Assembly: GCA_030704615.1 (NCBI GenBank)
Contig: CM060731.1
Coordinates: forward strand, 14,632,001-14,696,000
Source of the DNA: Takakia lepidozioides
Taxonomy: Eukaryota > Streptophyta > Takakiopsida > Takakiales > Takakiaceae
DNA: 64,000 nt
Reading direction: 5' to 3'
Positions 1-11,413 of this stretch are shown here, in pieces. A program made the position numbers and the translations under genes. Below the pieces are notes generated by a model. The model searched no databases. It saw only the letters and a program-made list of their open reading frames with translations, and was not told the origin of the DNA. Position 1 is the stretch's first letter. Each line of letters begins with the position of its first letter.

Positions 1-140
1 TACAGTTGTTTCTGGAGTTTTAAGACAGACTTATCAGAGGACCCTGGTAGCACAGATTGAAGCCCTTACCTGAGGGAAGGAAAAGGCTACTGTGAGAACT
101 CTGTCTTTCTTCTACTAACTGATTATTTTGTTGGATGCAG

Positions 141-737
141 AGCTGTATTTCAAGCTCGAAAACTACCAGAGAGCAGAAGAAGTGCTAAATGAGATGCTGG
201 CCAAGGTGGAGGATGGGCGTCTCCAAAGAGGTCAGAGAAATGCGAGAACACTTCTGCTTTGTCTCAAGGCATCATTGCTTCTCTCCAAAGTCCAAAACAT
301 CCAGGGGAAGCATGGTTCTGCCACACAGGTACAGATTCTGGGTTATTTGGTTGCCCTTATACCCTACCTTGTTGCATTTAGTAAGAGCCTGACTGTTGCC
401 GAAGGTTACACTCTATTCAACTTGGACTCGTGCGCGTCAAATGTCGCATTTTGAAGCATTCTGCCAAGATAGAAACAGCAGTATCTCTCTCCCAGGGACA
501 CTTGTACTTCTTAAGAGATTCCTAGTCCTCGGCAGAAGCCTTCAGCTATGGGGACACTGTTGCTCGCGCATTTGTGAGGGTGGGATTAGATTTTGCGGGG
601 TGGGGACATACGGCTTTACGTTTGTAAGGTTTTTTCTTAAGGTTTTCCTAGAGTTGGGAGTGTAACTCCACCTTTGGAAAAGGGGCATTTCACCCTCTTG
701 AGTTCAGTGTACTGGCCTTTGCCCAAACTGCCCTTAC

Positions 738-777
<40 letters not shown>

Positions 778-3700
778 TCCTACACTTACCTGGGCGTTGA
801 GTTCTCCTCCAATTGTAATTGGGATGCACATATCCGGAAAGTTGTTCAAACTGGCAAGGGCAAAGCTCTGGGGCTCACTAAATTTTTCCACTGCAGAGGG
901 GTCAACTCTGAGGTTAAGAAAACCATGCTTTGTCGCGTTATTAGACCTGCCTTGGAGTACGGATCTGCTATATGGGTTGATAACTCCAACCAGGCTAAGT
1001 CTCTAGAATCCATTCAAGTGGGGGTGCTTAAGGAGTGTATGTCAGCATGCTCCAAAACAGCCAATGTGGCTGTTCGGGGTGAGTTTGGCATTCCGTCCTT
1101 AAGCTCCCGACGAGATGAATTCAAGGTCAGATGGTGGGGTCAGCTGCAACATATGCCCAACACCAGATATCCTAAATTAATCGACTCTATATCTTGGAAA
1201 CAGGACCGCCCTGTCAAACAGGCTAAGTCCTGGCAGAAGAGAGTAGAAGAGATCCTCAAGGACCTGGACCTGGATCCGCAAGTCTTGACCCTGCTAGATA
1301 AATCTGACTTAGAGGCTGTAGTGTCCTCAGCCATGTCTGTTGCCATGAGATTGTCTGATGAAAATGAAGTTAGGCAGAAAACTTCCCTGAACTTGTTTCC
1401 AGTCTGTGACATGGGGGAGGACATCTTGGATGAGCTCAAGGGTCTACCCACTCTCGGCACTAGACTGAAATTTAAACTCAGGGCAGGAAGCCTACCTTTG
1501 AACAGCAAACAGAAGCAGAGAGGAAAGGGAGAGTGCAATTGCCCGTTGTGTGGGCAATCTGAAGACAGTATTCATTTTCTGATACACTGTCCGGGGTTCT
1601 CTCACCAAAGAGACGCTCTCTTCAAATCTATTAAGGGAATTGTGCCTGTACCCCTGTTTACCAACTTTGAAAGTCTCGAGGCTGAGCCAAAAGCCCAGGC
1701 CCTCCTGAGGCCTAGTTTTTGGGCAAATCACACACAGCAGATTGATGCTTGTGTGAAGGGATTTCTAGAGGATATCTGGAAAACCCGGATTAATTCTTTA
1801 TATGGAGGTAAGTCTTACTACCAACGTCAGCCCCTGACAGAGGTAGGTTCTGTCCCTTTTGTTCCCGCTCAAACTGGGCGCGGGGTCAATGGCCACAAGG
1901 CTACGGCAAACAACGTCTTATGAGTACAATCTCTCTCTCTCTCCTTTGATTCAGTTCCTCGGGACCTTCTCTTCCAACGGCTCCATAGAGTGGAAGTCCC
2001 TCCAGACATCCTTTGTGCCATCTCTTCTATGTATGAGATTGTCACTGGCATGGTCAACGTCGCTGGTGAATTCTCAGCCGAGATCCACAGCAACATTGGA
2101 GTCAAACAGGGCTGCCCCCTTTCACCTACCCTGTTCGGGATCTACATTGACGCCTTGGAGAATTACATATCAAAAAACCATGGGGTTGGGGTCCCATTGG
2201 ATGGGGGACCAACCCAATCAGATCTCCTCTATGCTGATGATGTTGCCCTTTTGGCACAATCCCCGGTCTTTCTGCAACGCCATCTCAAAATTTTGGAACA
2301 GTTCTGCAAAGACTATGGGATGCAGGTCAATCTTAGCAAGACCAAGATCATGGTCTTCAATGGCCAGGCTGATCGTAGATTCATCTTCAACCAGCAGGAA
2401 ATTGAGATTGTGAAATCATACCGGTACCTAGGTCTGGTTATCCACTCCCCCAAGTTTCACTTTGCAGCCACTGCCTTGGACAGGTTGACTAAAGGTAAGG
2501 CGGCCTCTGTCCGCCGTCAGGCCAAATGCAAGCAAATACATCTCATCCCCCGACCAAAAAGTGGCTGTTTGACACCGTCATCAGCCCTGCTACCATCTAT
2601 GGTTGTGAGTTCTGGGCACCTGGTGTCCCTGTCTCCTGGTGGGAAAAGAAATTTGGAACCATTACAGTCATCTTTTCTCCAAGCAATGCTTGGCGCCAGG
2701 AGCACAACTCCATCTCAGATCCTAGGTGCAGAGTTCGCATGTGTACCATTGCAATCCGAGGCCCTCTTCAGGCTTACAATCTTTCTCCATAGATTGCAGG
2801 CCCTTCCACCCAAAGGGATAGTGGCTAGGGCCCTCACAACATCTATGAGGCTCAAAGCTGCAGGTTTTCAGGAACTCCTGGTATGCTCGAGTGGACAGTT
2901 TATTTCAACGTAACGGACTTTCTACTGCTTTCCTATTACCAATGAACCCAGATGAGGTGGACATCACATCCAGACATGACCGCAACAGACTCATTCGAGA
3001 GAGCTTATGGAATTACATGTCAAGAGAACTTGGATGCTACCCAATCTCACGACAAAGCTCCACTTCTATCGAGAGACATTCTTGGTGCTCCGCGATGATA
3101 GAATCTTGAGACCAAATTACCTTTCAGCACCCTTATCTCCTTCCCTCTTGAGGGCATTGGGGCGGTTCAGGGTGGGTTCCCACAACCTACAGATAGAGAC
3201 TGGCAGATGGGAAAACCTGCAACGGGAGGACCGCCTATGTCCAGCTTGCATAGGGCGCAGCAAGGAAATTGAAACTGAAGAACACTTCTTCTTCTACTGC
3301 CCTCTATACTACGAGATCCGTGGGAGATTCCACTGTTTATTCAGTGGAACCCAAACTCTCACTGATGTCTTTCACTATGAGGATCAAAAATGCTTGGCAG
3401 CCTACCTACACGAGGCCTTCACCCTTAGACAATCGCTAGAACATTAATTGTGGTTTCTGGATTTGTTCCTCTCTCATGTTTTCTTCCATTTTGTCCCATA
3501 AGCTCTACGAGCTTTCCGCGGACGTTATAAAGCACCATTTCATTTCATCTCCTGCTCAAACTGGGCGCAGGGTCAATGGCCACAAGGCTACGGCAAACAA
3601 CGTCTTATGAGTACAATCTCTCTCTCTCTCCGCGGGCCCTCTGAGCTTCCTTTGGACATAATAAATCTCTTTCTTCTCCTGCTCTCCCTCTCTTATGGTT

Positions 3701-6700
3701 TCCTCTTCTAGTGTGTTTCGTAGGCCCTCTGAGCCGTTTCATTTCATTTCATTTCTCTGGCCCATTTTCTCTTTTATCATCCTTTCTTTAGTCCCAGCTC
3801 TTTGAGCTTCCAGTTATGAAGACCATATGTCTTAAGCAGCCTCTCTATCTCTGAGCACTGTTAGGCATCAACTTACCAAGTCCAACTGAGCTTGGATTGC
3901 CCTTGTGAGGGTGTTGGTTTGGGAAATCTCGTACTTTCTTTTGGCCCCTATAGGCCCTTCAAGCTTCCAGTGGACATAATGAATTTTCTCTTTCTTTCTC
4001 GCTGATTTTGGCTAGATAGCACAGGAATCACCCAGGACGTTGAACAGCAGGTCAAAATACCTGCCCCACTACAAGGTATATTCTTAGTCCTTTTTACTGT
4101 ATGTTGGTTTGCCTACCGACCCCTAATCAGGACAACCAGTTGAAGGGAATGATAGTGTTAGCTGATTCTTTTCCTCAGAAAAAAAACGCATTTTCAAACA
4201 ATCTCGACAGGTCATTGAAGCAAAGGTGGATCTATCTCAAACTGGACAGAAGGCTTTCCTTTCTCCAAGCTTTTGGTATCTGGGGAAAAGACCGACTGGT
4301 GGATAGAAAGAAAAATGAAATGAAATGGTGCTTTACAACTCCGCGGAAAGCTCATAGAAAGAGAGAACGATGATTTATTTACAGAGAGGAGCAAATGGAT
4401 ATACATATCAAATTATGGTTGCTGTTGAATTGAGCGGCCTTAGTACATAGGACTTCATGGGTGATGAAGTAGATAGCTCAGGCAACTTGTGTATGTTACA
4501 AGTGGTAATGTGCAGGTAATGTTCAAGGCAAGGGACCTTCATAACAATTATCTCTTGGAGCTCCAGGGGCAGCATGCCGATTCCATCCGTGAGCAGAAAC
4601 ATGTCGCCGCAGACATTTACTTTCAATTTGCTCAGGTTTTCTTCTCTTTCACTATCACTGCCTGCTTGTCATCCCAGCCACCCTCTCCCGCCTTCTCCAT
4701 GCCAGGAAAGTAAATGTCCCTCTTAAAGGTTCTCACAAAATGCTTATGTAACAGAGTTGTACACAGGCCATCCATATAAATTGCTTATGTACAGATCTAG
4801 GCTTTCAAATTCTCTATCCGGATCAATCTGATGGCTTAAGGGATAAATGAGGCTGTCATGTCCATATTTACTGGGGGCTTGAATGCAGCAGCATGTCACA
4901 TGTCACCCTAGCACACTCACTTTGTTTGGTATTCACCACAATCATAGACAGTCATACAAAATTGGTAGCATAGAGGAAAAGGGGTGGGATCAGCGAGCAT
5001 ATAAGCATGACAAGGAGACTGTCACAAGGACAGGAATGTGAGGTGCAAAAGGATATTGACAGAGCCATAGCACTGCTGAATGAGTCCCTCAAATGCGACC
5101 CCGGCCACAGTGGAGCATCGCTGGCCCTAGCCAAAATTCATCTTTTCAGGTTGCCCTTTGTAATCTGGTAGATCTGTAACCATTAACTAGGGAATTAATT
5201 GCAATAAGTGATCACAAATGTCAGTATGATTTTTTGCCAGAAAGCTGAAATGGGACTACTTAACAAATGCACCAGGAGAACCATCCATGCATATTGACAT
5301 AACGTAAACAGGTCAATGTGTATTCAGTTTGCCAGCTTTTGAAACAATTGGTGTTCCTTTCTCATCAGAGATGTGGCGATTGAGCAGGGGCGAAATGAGT
5401 GAGTGTGAACAGAGATGTGCCACTCTCTTGCGAACAAACCCCTTCAATGACGAAGCGGGAGACATTCTGGTGCATCTAATGCTCCACAGGGAGCTCTATG
5501 AGTCAGCTATCTTGCACTTTCAGCAGATCCTTGAGCGTGACCCCAACCACTATAGTTCCCTTGCCCAGGTTGCTGAGTTTGCCCACATCTTGCTGTCGTG
5601 TTTTCTTGTTAATTTAAACCTTAATTTTGTCTGCTTGAAACACTGCCATTGTTGGAAGTCTGAGTTGGAGCATGCTTTTGCTCAGATAGCCTATCCCTCG
5701 GCTGAGATAGTAATTTTTCTTAGGCTTCTTTCTGTTTGGTCATGGTTTGTCCTACCTTGTCATATGGGCCCCTGTGACCCTTGTGGATGTTATAAAGGTT
5801 CTTTCATTCTTCATTGTTTGCTTGGTTTTCTTGTGTTCTTGTCAGTAATCTGTTTGAACTTTATGGGGATGATATAAAGCCCCCTTCTTTCTCGTAGTTC
5901 AGCTCTGTCCCGTGAGCCCTCTGGGTCCACTGTGGACGTAGTTTCTTTCTTCTCAAGACCCTCCCTTCTCCTCCAGGAGGATGGAATCTTACAGCCCAAG
6001 TACTTGTTTGCACCTTTCTTCGTCTCATCTCTTCGTATGGTGACAATTCAGGGTGGGATCGCCTAGCCTGAGGATCAAGAATGGCAGATGGATAAGCTGC
6101 ATTACACCTGTGTGCCTGCTTGCTAAACAAGACAGGCTGGAGATTGACACTGAAGAGTATTTCTTCTTTCAATGTCCTCTCTATGACTTCTGTCTTAGAG
6201 ATGGCCACTCCTTGACAGATGTGTCCCTTGCGCCATATCTACAGGAGGCCTTCCGTCGTAGAAAATCTCTCGGAGTTGAATTGTAGCTTTATGGTTGTGG
6301 TGGCTGTTTGTAGGGGGCATTTTTCTTGTTTTGCAGACAGGGCACTTTCATGCTTCTCATGTTGACATGACTCGAGTTTAAACTCCAGTATGAATTGACG
6401 TTTGTACCATAAGGTCTTTCAGCCTCCCTTGGACATTATAAAGTCCATAAAGCCTCCCATTGACTTGATAGTGTCTATACCAATCTGTACACTGCAATGA
6501 AATTACGTCATGTCCGGTTTCTCCCTTGTACTTAAAACAGCCCATAATGGTAACCCACGAATTTCTCACATTTTGTGGTATTGGAGGGTCTCTGTTGCAC
6601 AAAGGGGCCTCACTGTTGCTAACTTTAAGGGACAGTTTGTTGTCAGGTTGTTCGACTCTTCAGGAGGGCAGGGAGGATTGACGAAGTAGCACCTTACATC

Positions 6701-8302
6701 CATCGTGCTGAGAAAGCGACACCCACAGCATGCACTCATGCAGGCTTGTTTTTTTGCAAGGGCTTACTTGCCCGGCACTGCAACAATCCTTGTGAGGCTC
6801 TTCAGGTTTGCCCGAAGTAAACCTCAGTACTTTGAGTTGGTCTCTGGAGATGATACTTGTGGTCTTGTGGATTAATGGCATGTGAATTGTTGGAATGAAG
6901 ATGTTGCTTAACGAATTGGATTCAAGTGGTTTGCATTTGAAATGAAGAAGCGCTATACCTCGACAAAGGATGTCAGTAGAGCATCCAACGAGTTAAGTGT
7001 CTTTGCACCAAGTAATGAAACCAGCTATAATGTTGGCCCGAGCCCCTATAGCATGCATCAATTATCGGCGTGTAATGCACATTTGCTGGGTTCCCTGCTA
7101 TGTCAAGTCTCATGAGAGGAAGAAGGGTTAGGAGTTGTGTAATGAGGTACTAGACTAATCTTTCCCATATTGCAGATGCTCAATAATGCACAATCCGACA
7201 GTGACTGGGGGAGGCTGGCAATCTACATGATGGTGGAAGTCTACCTTAATATTGACAATGAGCTGGGTTCGGACGAAGTCAATTTGGAGGGTCCACCAGT
7301 AGTTAATGAAGATGCAATCAAAGCGGCTCACAAACTTTTAAATGAGAGCAGGTGACACCCCCACTTGGCCAAGGTAGTTGTTTTGCAAGCATTCATGGAC
7401 AGCCAAATTCTGAGTTATTGTTCATTGTCTCCAGATATTTGGATCCAAATTCAGTAAAACAGGTGGTGCTCGAATGTTATGTGACAATGGCAACACGGCA
7501 CAAGGCTGACATTGAAAGCGCCTTGGTGAGACTTTATGAACTCGCTGGGCGGGAAACCATAGGACAGGAGAAGGAGAAAGTATCCAGTATGCTAGCCATT
7601 GCTACGGGGCTGACCATGTTAAAGCAAGCAGCCAAGGCCAAAAATCAGCTGCGGGTGATCGATCAGATGGCCTACAAGTGGGAGGATGGTGATGACTTCG
7701 AGCGTGCATGGCTGATGCTAGCCAATGTGAATATGCAGGTACCTATTCTGTGCAATCTGCAATCTATGTATCATATCCCTTTGCAAGTAAGGGATCATTA
7801 TGTGGATATGTTGTTATTGAGAATTGGATGGCTTGCATGTTCCTAAAGCTGTGCTTTTCAGTTAATCCAAGTCATTATGTGTGTCGAGGCAAATGACTGT
7901 CATGAAAGTTATGTACACTCATGTGGAGCAGGAGCATCCAGATGTTATTGTTGACTCCAATACTGCTCTTCCTTGCAGGCTGGAAAACAGGAGGCAGCAG
8001 AAGAGCTTTGTAAGAAGTGCCTCAAGTACAACAAAGATTGCTCTAAGGCATGGGAGCTCCTTGGATTGATCATGGAGAAAGGACATACATATGGTGAGGC
8101 AGTTAACTTCTATGAGAATGCATGGAAATGCCAAAAAGAAGCCTCACCAGCAGTTGGCTACAGGCTTGCTTTCACATACCTCAAGGATAAGCGTCACATC
8201 GAAGCTATTTCCGTTTGCCATAAGGTCCTCCGAGCATTCCCAAACTACCCAAAAATCAAGAAGGAGATCCTTGAGAAGGCTCGTGTGTGTGTGCGAGCTT
8301 GA
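141..8302 (+). CDS. TTC21B: IFT139 / TTC21B, C-terminal half (IFT-A subunit)
   Basis: Tetratricopeptide subunit of intraflagellar transport complex A, acting in retrograde transport in cilia or flagella. Eight exons can be chained in phase: 141-328, 4516-4635, 5034-5149, 5388-5568, 6647-6805, 7176-7351, 7435-7738, 7979-8302 (TGA), all with AG/GT borders, giving about 521 C-terminal residues; animal proteins of this family have about 1,300, so the 5' half lies left of the window. Recognisable blocks are LYFKLENYQRAEEVL (exon 1), LFRRAGRIDEVAPY and CKGLLARHCNNPCEAL (exon 5), DSDWGRLAIYMMVEVYL (exon 6), and the ending AVGYRLAFTYLKDKRHIEA then YPKIKKEILEKAR, which follows the animal TTC21B C terminus closely. 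The first intron (329-4515) is swollen by LINE copies; intron 4 holds another LINE piece. The order and wording of all eight exons match the family, so only exact borders are open. Confidence 0.93.
741..775. repeat. (TC)n microsatellite
   Basis: A run of TC dinucleotides that follows a degraded copy of the LINE-A 3' end (CCCAAACTGCCC just upstream). The LINE-A body starts within a few bases of its right edge. Confidence 0.9.
778..1945 (+). mobile_element. LINE-A, 5'-truncated copy (RT C-terminal region and 3' end)
   Basis: An open frame from about 781 to 1923 encodes the C-terminal part of a non-LTR retrotransposon polymerase: YLGVEFSSN, then RVIRPALEYGSAIW, then a Cys/His knuckle CPLCGQSEDSIHFLIHCPGF near 1540-1595. 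The fragment begins abruptly after a (TC)n tract and ends with a 3' block GCTCAAACTGGGCGC ... AAGGCTACGGCAAAC ... GAGTACAA followed by a (TC)n tail at about 1929-1947. The same 3' block recurs at 3546-3632, 13300-13345 and, reversed, in 54.7-54.9 kb. It sits in an intron of IFT139. The YADD active site and any endonuclease are missing, so it is dead. Confidence 0.85.
1946..3556 (+). mobile_element. LINE-B copy 1, 5'-truncated and frameshifted
   Basis: Second LINE family, starting inside the RT domain at FDSVPRDLLF and carrying GVKQGCPLSPTLFGIYID and the catalytic YADDVALLAQ. It is nearly identical to the reverse-strand copy at 50.05-52.75 kb. Against that copy it has a 4-base loss near 2545, an extra A near 2650 that restores frame, an extra T near 2865 and a further indel near 3000, so no full protein can be made. 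The end holds a CPACIGRSKEIETEEHFFFYC knuckle with the stop after EH at about 3447, then a 3' UTR with AGCTCTACGAGCT stem-loop, CCGCGGACGTTATAAAG and a CATTT-repeat tail (3536-3553). It lies in IFT139 intron 1, inserted right after the (TC)n tail of LINE-A. Confidence 0.88.
3546..4015 (+). mobile_element. Cluster of solo LINE 3' ends
   Basis: No coding potential. The stretch contains a LINE-A 3' end with (TC)n tail (3546-3632), then several degraded LINE-B-like ends marked by GCCCTCTGAGC, GAGCTTCC, TGGACATAATAAA and CATTT repeats (3640-3760, 3790-3830, 3950-3990). They appear to be very short 5'-truncated insertions stacked in the IFT139 intron. Confidence 0.65.
4310..4376 (-). mobile_element. 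LINE-B 3' end, reverse orientation
   Basis: Reverse complement of the LINE-B tail: ATGAAATGAAATGG, then CTTTACAAC, CCGCGGAAAGCTC and ATAGAAAGAG. Only the terminal stem and CATTT tail remain. Still inside IFT139 intron 1. Confidence 0.75.
5880..6300 (+). mobile_element. Diverged LINE-B-like fragment (C-terminal knuckle)
   Basis: Reading from about 6053 gives RIKNGRWISC, then EIDTEEYFFFQCPLYDF and SLAPYLQEAFRRRKSLGVEL, the same order as the LINE-B C terminus (ETEEHFFFYCPLYYE ... AAYLHEAFTLRQSLEH), stop at 6286. It is clearly older than the two main LINE-B copies. It lies in IFT139 intron 4. Confidence 0.7.
6334..6402 (+). repeat. Direct repeat, copy 1 (partner at 8318-8391)
   Basis: Begins CAGACAGGGCACTTTCATGC and continues through CTTCTCATGTTGACATGA and CTCCAGTATGAATTGAC. 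The second copy starts 16 bases after the IFT139 stop codon. Only a few differences separate the two. Confidence 0.85.
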
Positions 8303-8317
8303 ATTATGGCTTCTGAT

Positions 8318-8391
8318 CAGACAGGGCACTTTCATGCTTCTCATGTTGACATGAATTTAGTTTACATTCCAGTATGAATTGACATCTTGTT
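8318..8391 (+). repeat. Direct repeat, copy 2 in IFT139 3' UTR
   Basis: Same sequence block as 6334-6402, here in the probable 3' UTR of IFT139. Either a small dispersed element or a locally copied UTR segment. Confidence 0.85.
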
Positions 8392-8848
8392 TAACTTATG
8401 ATGCCTCCATCAGAGCTTGGTTTTGTTGCCCAATTCTGGTTGCAAGGCCTTTAGGTGCTCATCTTCCTTCACGCACAGAGACTCATAGGAGGAATGTCAT
8501 TGTCTCATCCTCAAATTACGGGTATAGGCCTGCAAAATATACAATCCTCTTGGTTGGGTAGCAAATTTTCAGTCTGGGATGACCACAACCCTCCCAACAG
8601 CGGCAGATAGCCCATTTTGAGAGTGCGTTTAACAAGGTGATAAACACTGTATGCCATGTGAAATATCGCAATTCAAAGTATATACCCTTCTACTTGAAAT
8701 AGAAAAAAGATTACATCAATCCCTGAATAATGTACAAAGTCTTGGACAGTTCATTTACTCCTGAAGGTCAACTGAGATGCTTCATGCGCATTGCACAATA
8801 CCTGACCCATCCAGACTCCCCTAAACTATCAGTCCAACAAACATCATC
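8392..8848. other. Intergenic, convergent 3' ends of IFT139 and DUF309 gene
   Basis: Nothing coding was recognised. The two neighbouring genes end toward each other here, so the stretch should hold both 3' UTRs and polyadenylation signals. Confidence 0.5.
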
Positions 8849-10923
8849 TCAGGCAATCTCATATAGATCTTCTTCAGAAGCTTCTAAGGTGGGCACTTTC
8901 ACTGTGACTGGAGTTGGCACTAAAAACCCCATATCCAAGCTGGACTCTGGACGCTGTGGGAAGAACTGAATGCGAGTCTCGCCATCTTTAGACTTCAATC
9001 TGTACAAATGCTGGCCTGCCCCAAAGTTTCCTAGCAATCGATATGATTGCTCTGACCCATCCATTGTGATGCATAGATCGTCGGCACCTGTCAAATGCCA
9101 GTTCCACAGAACCCACAATTATTCTTTAAGGGTCTGTACAAGGAAATATGGATTCCACTATGGTTTATCCCATGGAAGACCTGCCCCATCTACCATACTG
9201 TTTATTTCAGGACCGCATTTGCCATTTGAGTTTGTCAACCACTAAAACATGAATCCTAGACAAAGATGACAAATCCCCTTGGCTGAATATTATGGAGACT
9301 ACTGCTTCCATGTACCCCTGCCTCCAGCACAAGAGTTGGCTTTGCACACAAGAGGACAGTCTCCCCCACTAAAGGCAGGAAACAACAGCAGTTCCAAAGT
9401 CAATACACTCAGGTCAATAGATTCCAGGTCCTCATTTATGTTGTGTCCATGTTCACATCATAATATTTCTCCAGCTGACTCTGCGGGGTTACTCTGACAC
9501 GTACTCATGAAATGCTTCTGTGAATGTGGGCTGTAGACTATCCTTGAGGCCTTAGTCCCCATCACAAAACCTTCTGTGAGCTATCCATAAACTCAGCCCA
9601 AAATTATCGTAGCTCTTGTACATACCAAGCCATAGTCCAGCTAAAGGTGTCGAGTGTAAGGGGCTAACATTGATTTCCTACTAGAGAGCATCCTGCTGAA
9701 TTAAGCAGCAAATTCTGCTTGAGAGTACGACTAAGCTATACTACGGAATACTTACATGCCGCATGCTCCAGTTGTGTGCTGTAAATAAACTCCAACACTG
9801 CCGATGCCTCTCTCTCAAAGGCATGGAGTGGCCCTCCCTGGAAACCAACCTTCCGCAGCTTAGTCAAGCCTTCCCCAAGCTCCACCATTGCTCCTCTGTG
9901 ATTCTGTGCCACAACAGTACAGTTTTCCTGTAATGAACACTAGACCCGTAACTCGAGCAAGGCACCAGTGGCATCGCAACTAGCCAGAAAATCAATCTGA
10001 CAATGCTTGAAGTGCAGATAGCTAGCAGAGAAACCTTCAAGTGAATGGAAGCTAAACCTTGTAGCCTAGATGTCAAAGAATGCGGCACAAGAGATCTTCA
10101 GAGGTGGATTGGTATCAAGGCACATTGGTAAGGCCACCCATACACCTGTAGTGTTAAATTTAATCTTCTGTTGCCTTACTGATTTGTTTCTCAGTATTAT
10201 TCCCGTAGCTTTACTATCGGGTCTACTACTATTTGGGCTCTTATCTTCTTTCTTTGGTTCCACAGATTTCAATAGCCGTCTTCTTGTCCCTACTCCTTAC
10301 CTCTCTCAATGAGCAGAGAAAGTCTTGATGTCTACGAACGCACAAAGTTCTCCACCTTCCAGAGTAAATGCTGTGATAGTTAAACCTCGGGCCTGCATCA
10401 ACGTAACTCACCATAGGATCTATGAAGGCTACTTTATTCGAAGGACGCGTCCCAACTAAAAAGCAAAACAGGCCAGCCGATTTACCTGATGAAGAAGGTG
10501 ATAGAGGCCCACTGAACACTGCAGAATTCCATGCAACACACCGCGTTGGGGTTCGGGGGCGTCGTTCCACAAATTCTCCAACACATCATGGCATTGATAG
10601 TACTCCCCCGCATTGAAAAGCTCGACCCCTTCTGCAAATGTGACCTGTGAGCCAGGAGCTGCTAGTTCTTCATCATCCCAGCGCCACGCATATCTACAAA
10701 CCCTCCTCTTGAAAACCCCAATTTCCACAACCTGCTTCTTACCGTGATTTCTGGTTGAATCGACATCCAAAGAATGGTGAGACTTGAAATTGACCCGCAA
10801 TATATCACCCTCTCTAGACGATTGTAAAGGAAATACCTCAACTCTAAAACTTCTACCATATCTTCCTAATGGAGCAGCAAGGATTTGGTAGAGAGAGGTA
10901 GGGAGCTCAGCTATGGTGGGCAT
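8849..10923 (-). CDS. DUF309 domain protein, plant type
   Basis: Three exons chain in frame on the minus strand: 10923-10486, 9903-9756 and 9087-8849 (TGA), 275 codons with stop. The first ATG at 10923 follows an in-frame TAA 21 bases upstream, so the start is well set. The DUF309 domain lies at about residues 95-165 and is split by intron 1: FAEGVELFNAGEYYQCHDVL, then GVLHGILQCSVGLYHLLHQ, then after splicing NHRGAMVELGEGLTKLRKVG. The conserved acidic/His pair in YYQCHDVLE is present. The C-terminal part (DDLCITMDGSEQSYRLLGNF) resembles no domain I can name. Function of the family is unknown; plant members are generally annotated only as DUF309. It is divergent from the proteasome gene with about 490 bases between starts. 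Confidence 0.88.
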
Positions 10924-11413
10924 CTTGAGCTCAGCCCCACCTAGTTATCTTTTCGGCCTTCTCTCTGCTTCTGGTAAGCCAGCGGTGATAGGAGTAGCGA
11001 CTGCCATGACCGAGGCTACCTCCATCCCCAGTAACTACCCGACATTTTTGTCTCGTGCACTGTGCAAGCTTAGACTTCCTCTTTACCTTTGGGCCCTCAA
11101 TCTGACACCTCCTTCTTTGGCCCCTGTGACTTGCGCTCTACACTTTCTACTTGTTTGTATGAACATCCAATGAAAGATCTGCACTCCGATCTGCACTCTC
11201 TCCTCTTCCTTCTGTTGAATGTTCAATCTCTTTACGTGTAATCAAAACACCCTAAAAAATTTCCGCCTTGGATCACTTTCGGCCTGAGCGGGTGATTAGG
11301 GCCCTAAGCCGCGCTCCTCCGCCTGCATATGCGCGGGGCAACCTGGTCTTTCTCTCATCATTCTTGTGCACCTCACATACTCGACTAGTAAGGGGTGCCT
11401 TTTTTATTGAGAG
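10924..11413. promoter_or_regulatory. Shared divergent promoter region (DUF309 / PSMA7)
   Basis: 490 bases lie between two head-to-head start codons. It contains TTTGGGCCCTCAA at about 11088-11100 (a TGGGCC, site-II-like element) and ACACCCTAAAA near 11246 (telo-box-like). Both element types are common in promoters of plant housekeeping genes; their use here is inferred. No clear TATA box was seen. Confidence 0.4.

Noticed and set aside
1140-1731. Minus-strand frames opposite LINE-A
   Set aside because: Shadows of the plus-strand reverse transcriptase C-terminal frame.
4025-4075. Small exon of IFT139 between ACAG and GTATAT
   Set aside because: Exons 141-328 and 4516-4635 join directly in phase and match the contiguous family sequence, leaving no room for more residues.
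5329-5387. Longer form of IFT139 exon 4 starting at the CTCATCAG acceptor
   Set aside because: Phase from the previous exon would give an early stop; the acceptor TGAGCAG at 5387 restores the family sequence RGEMSECEQRC.
10070-10312. Plus-strand frame with hydrophobic segment in DUF309 intron 1
   Set aside because: Lies wholly in an intron of a well-supported gene, on the other strand, with no recognisable family.
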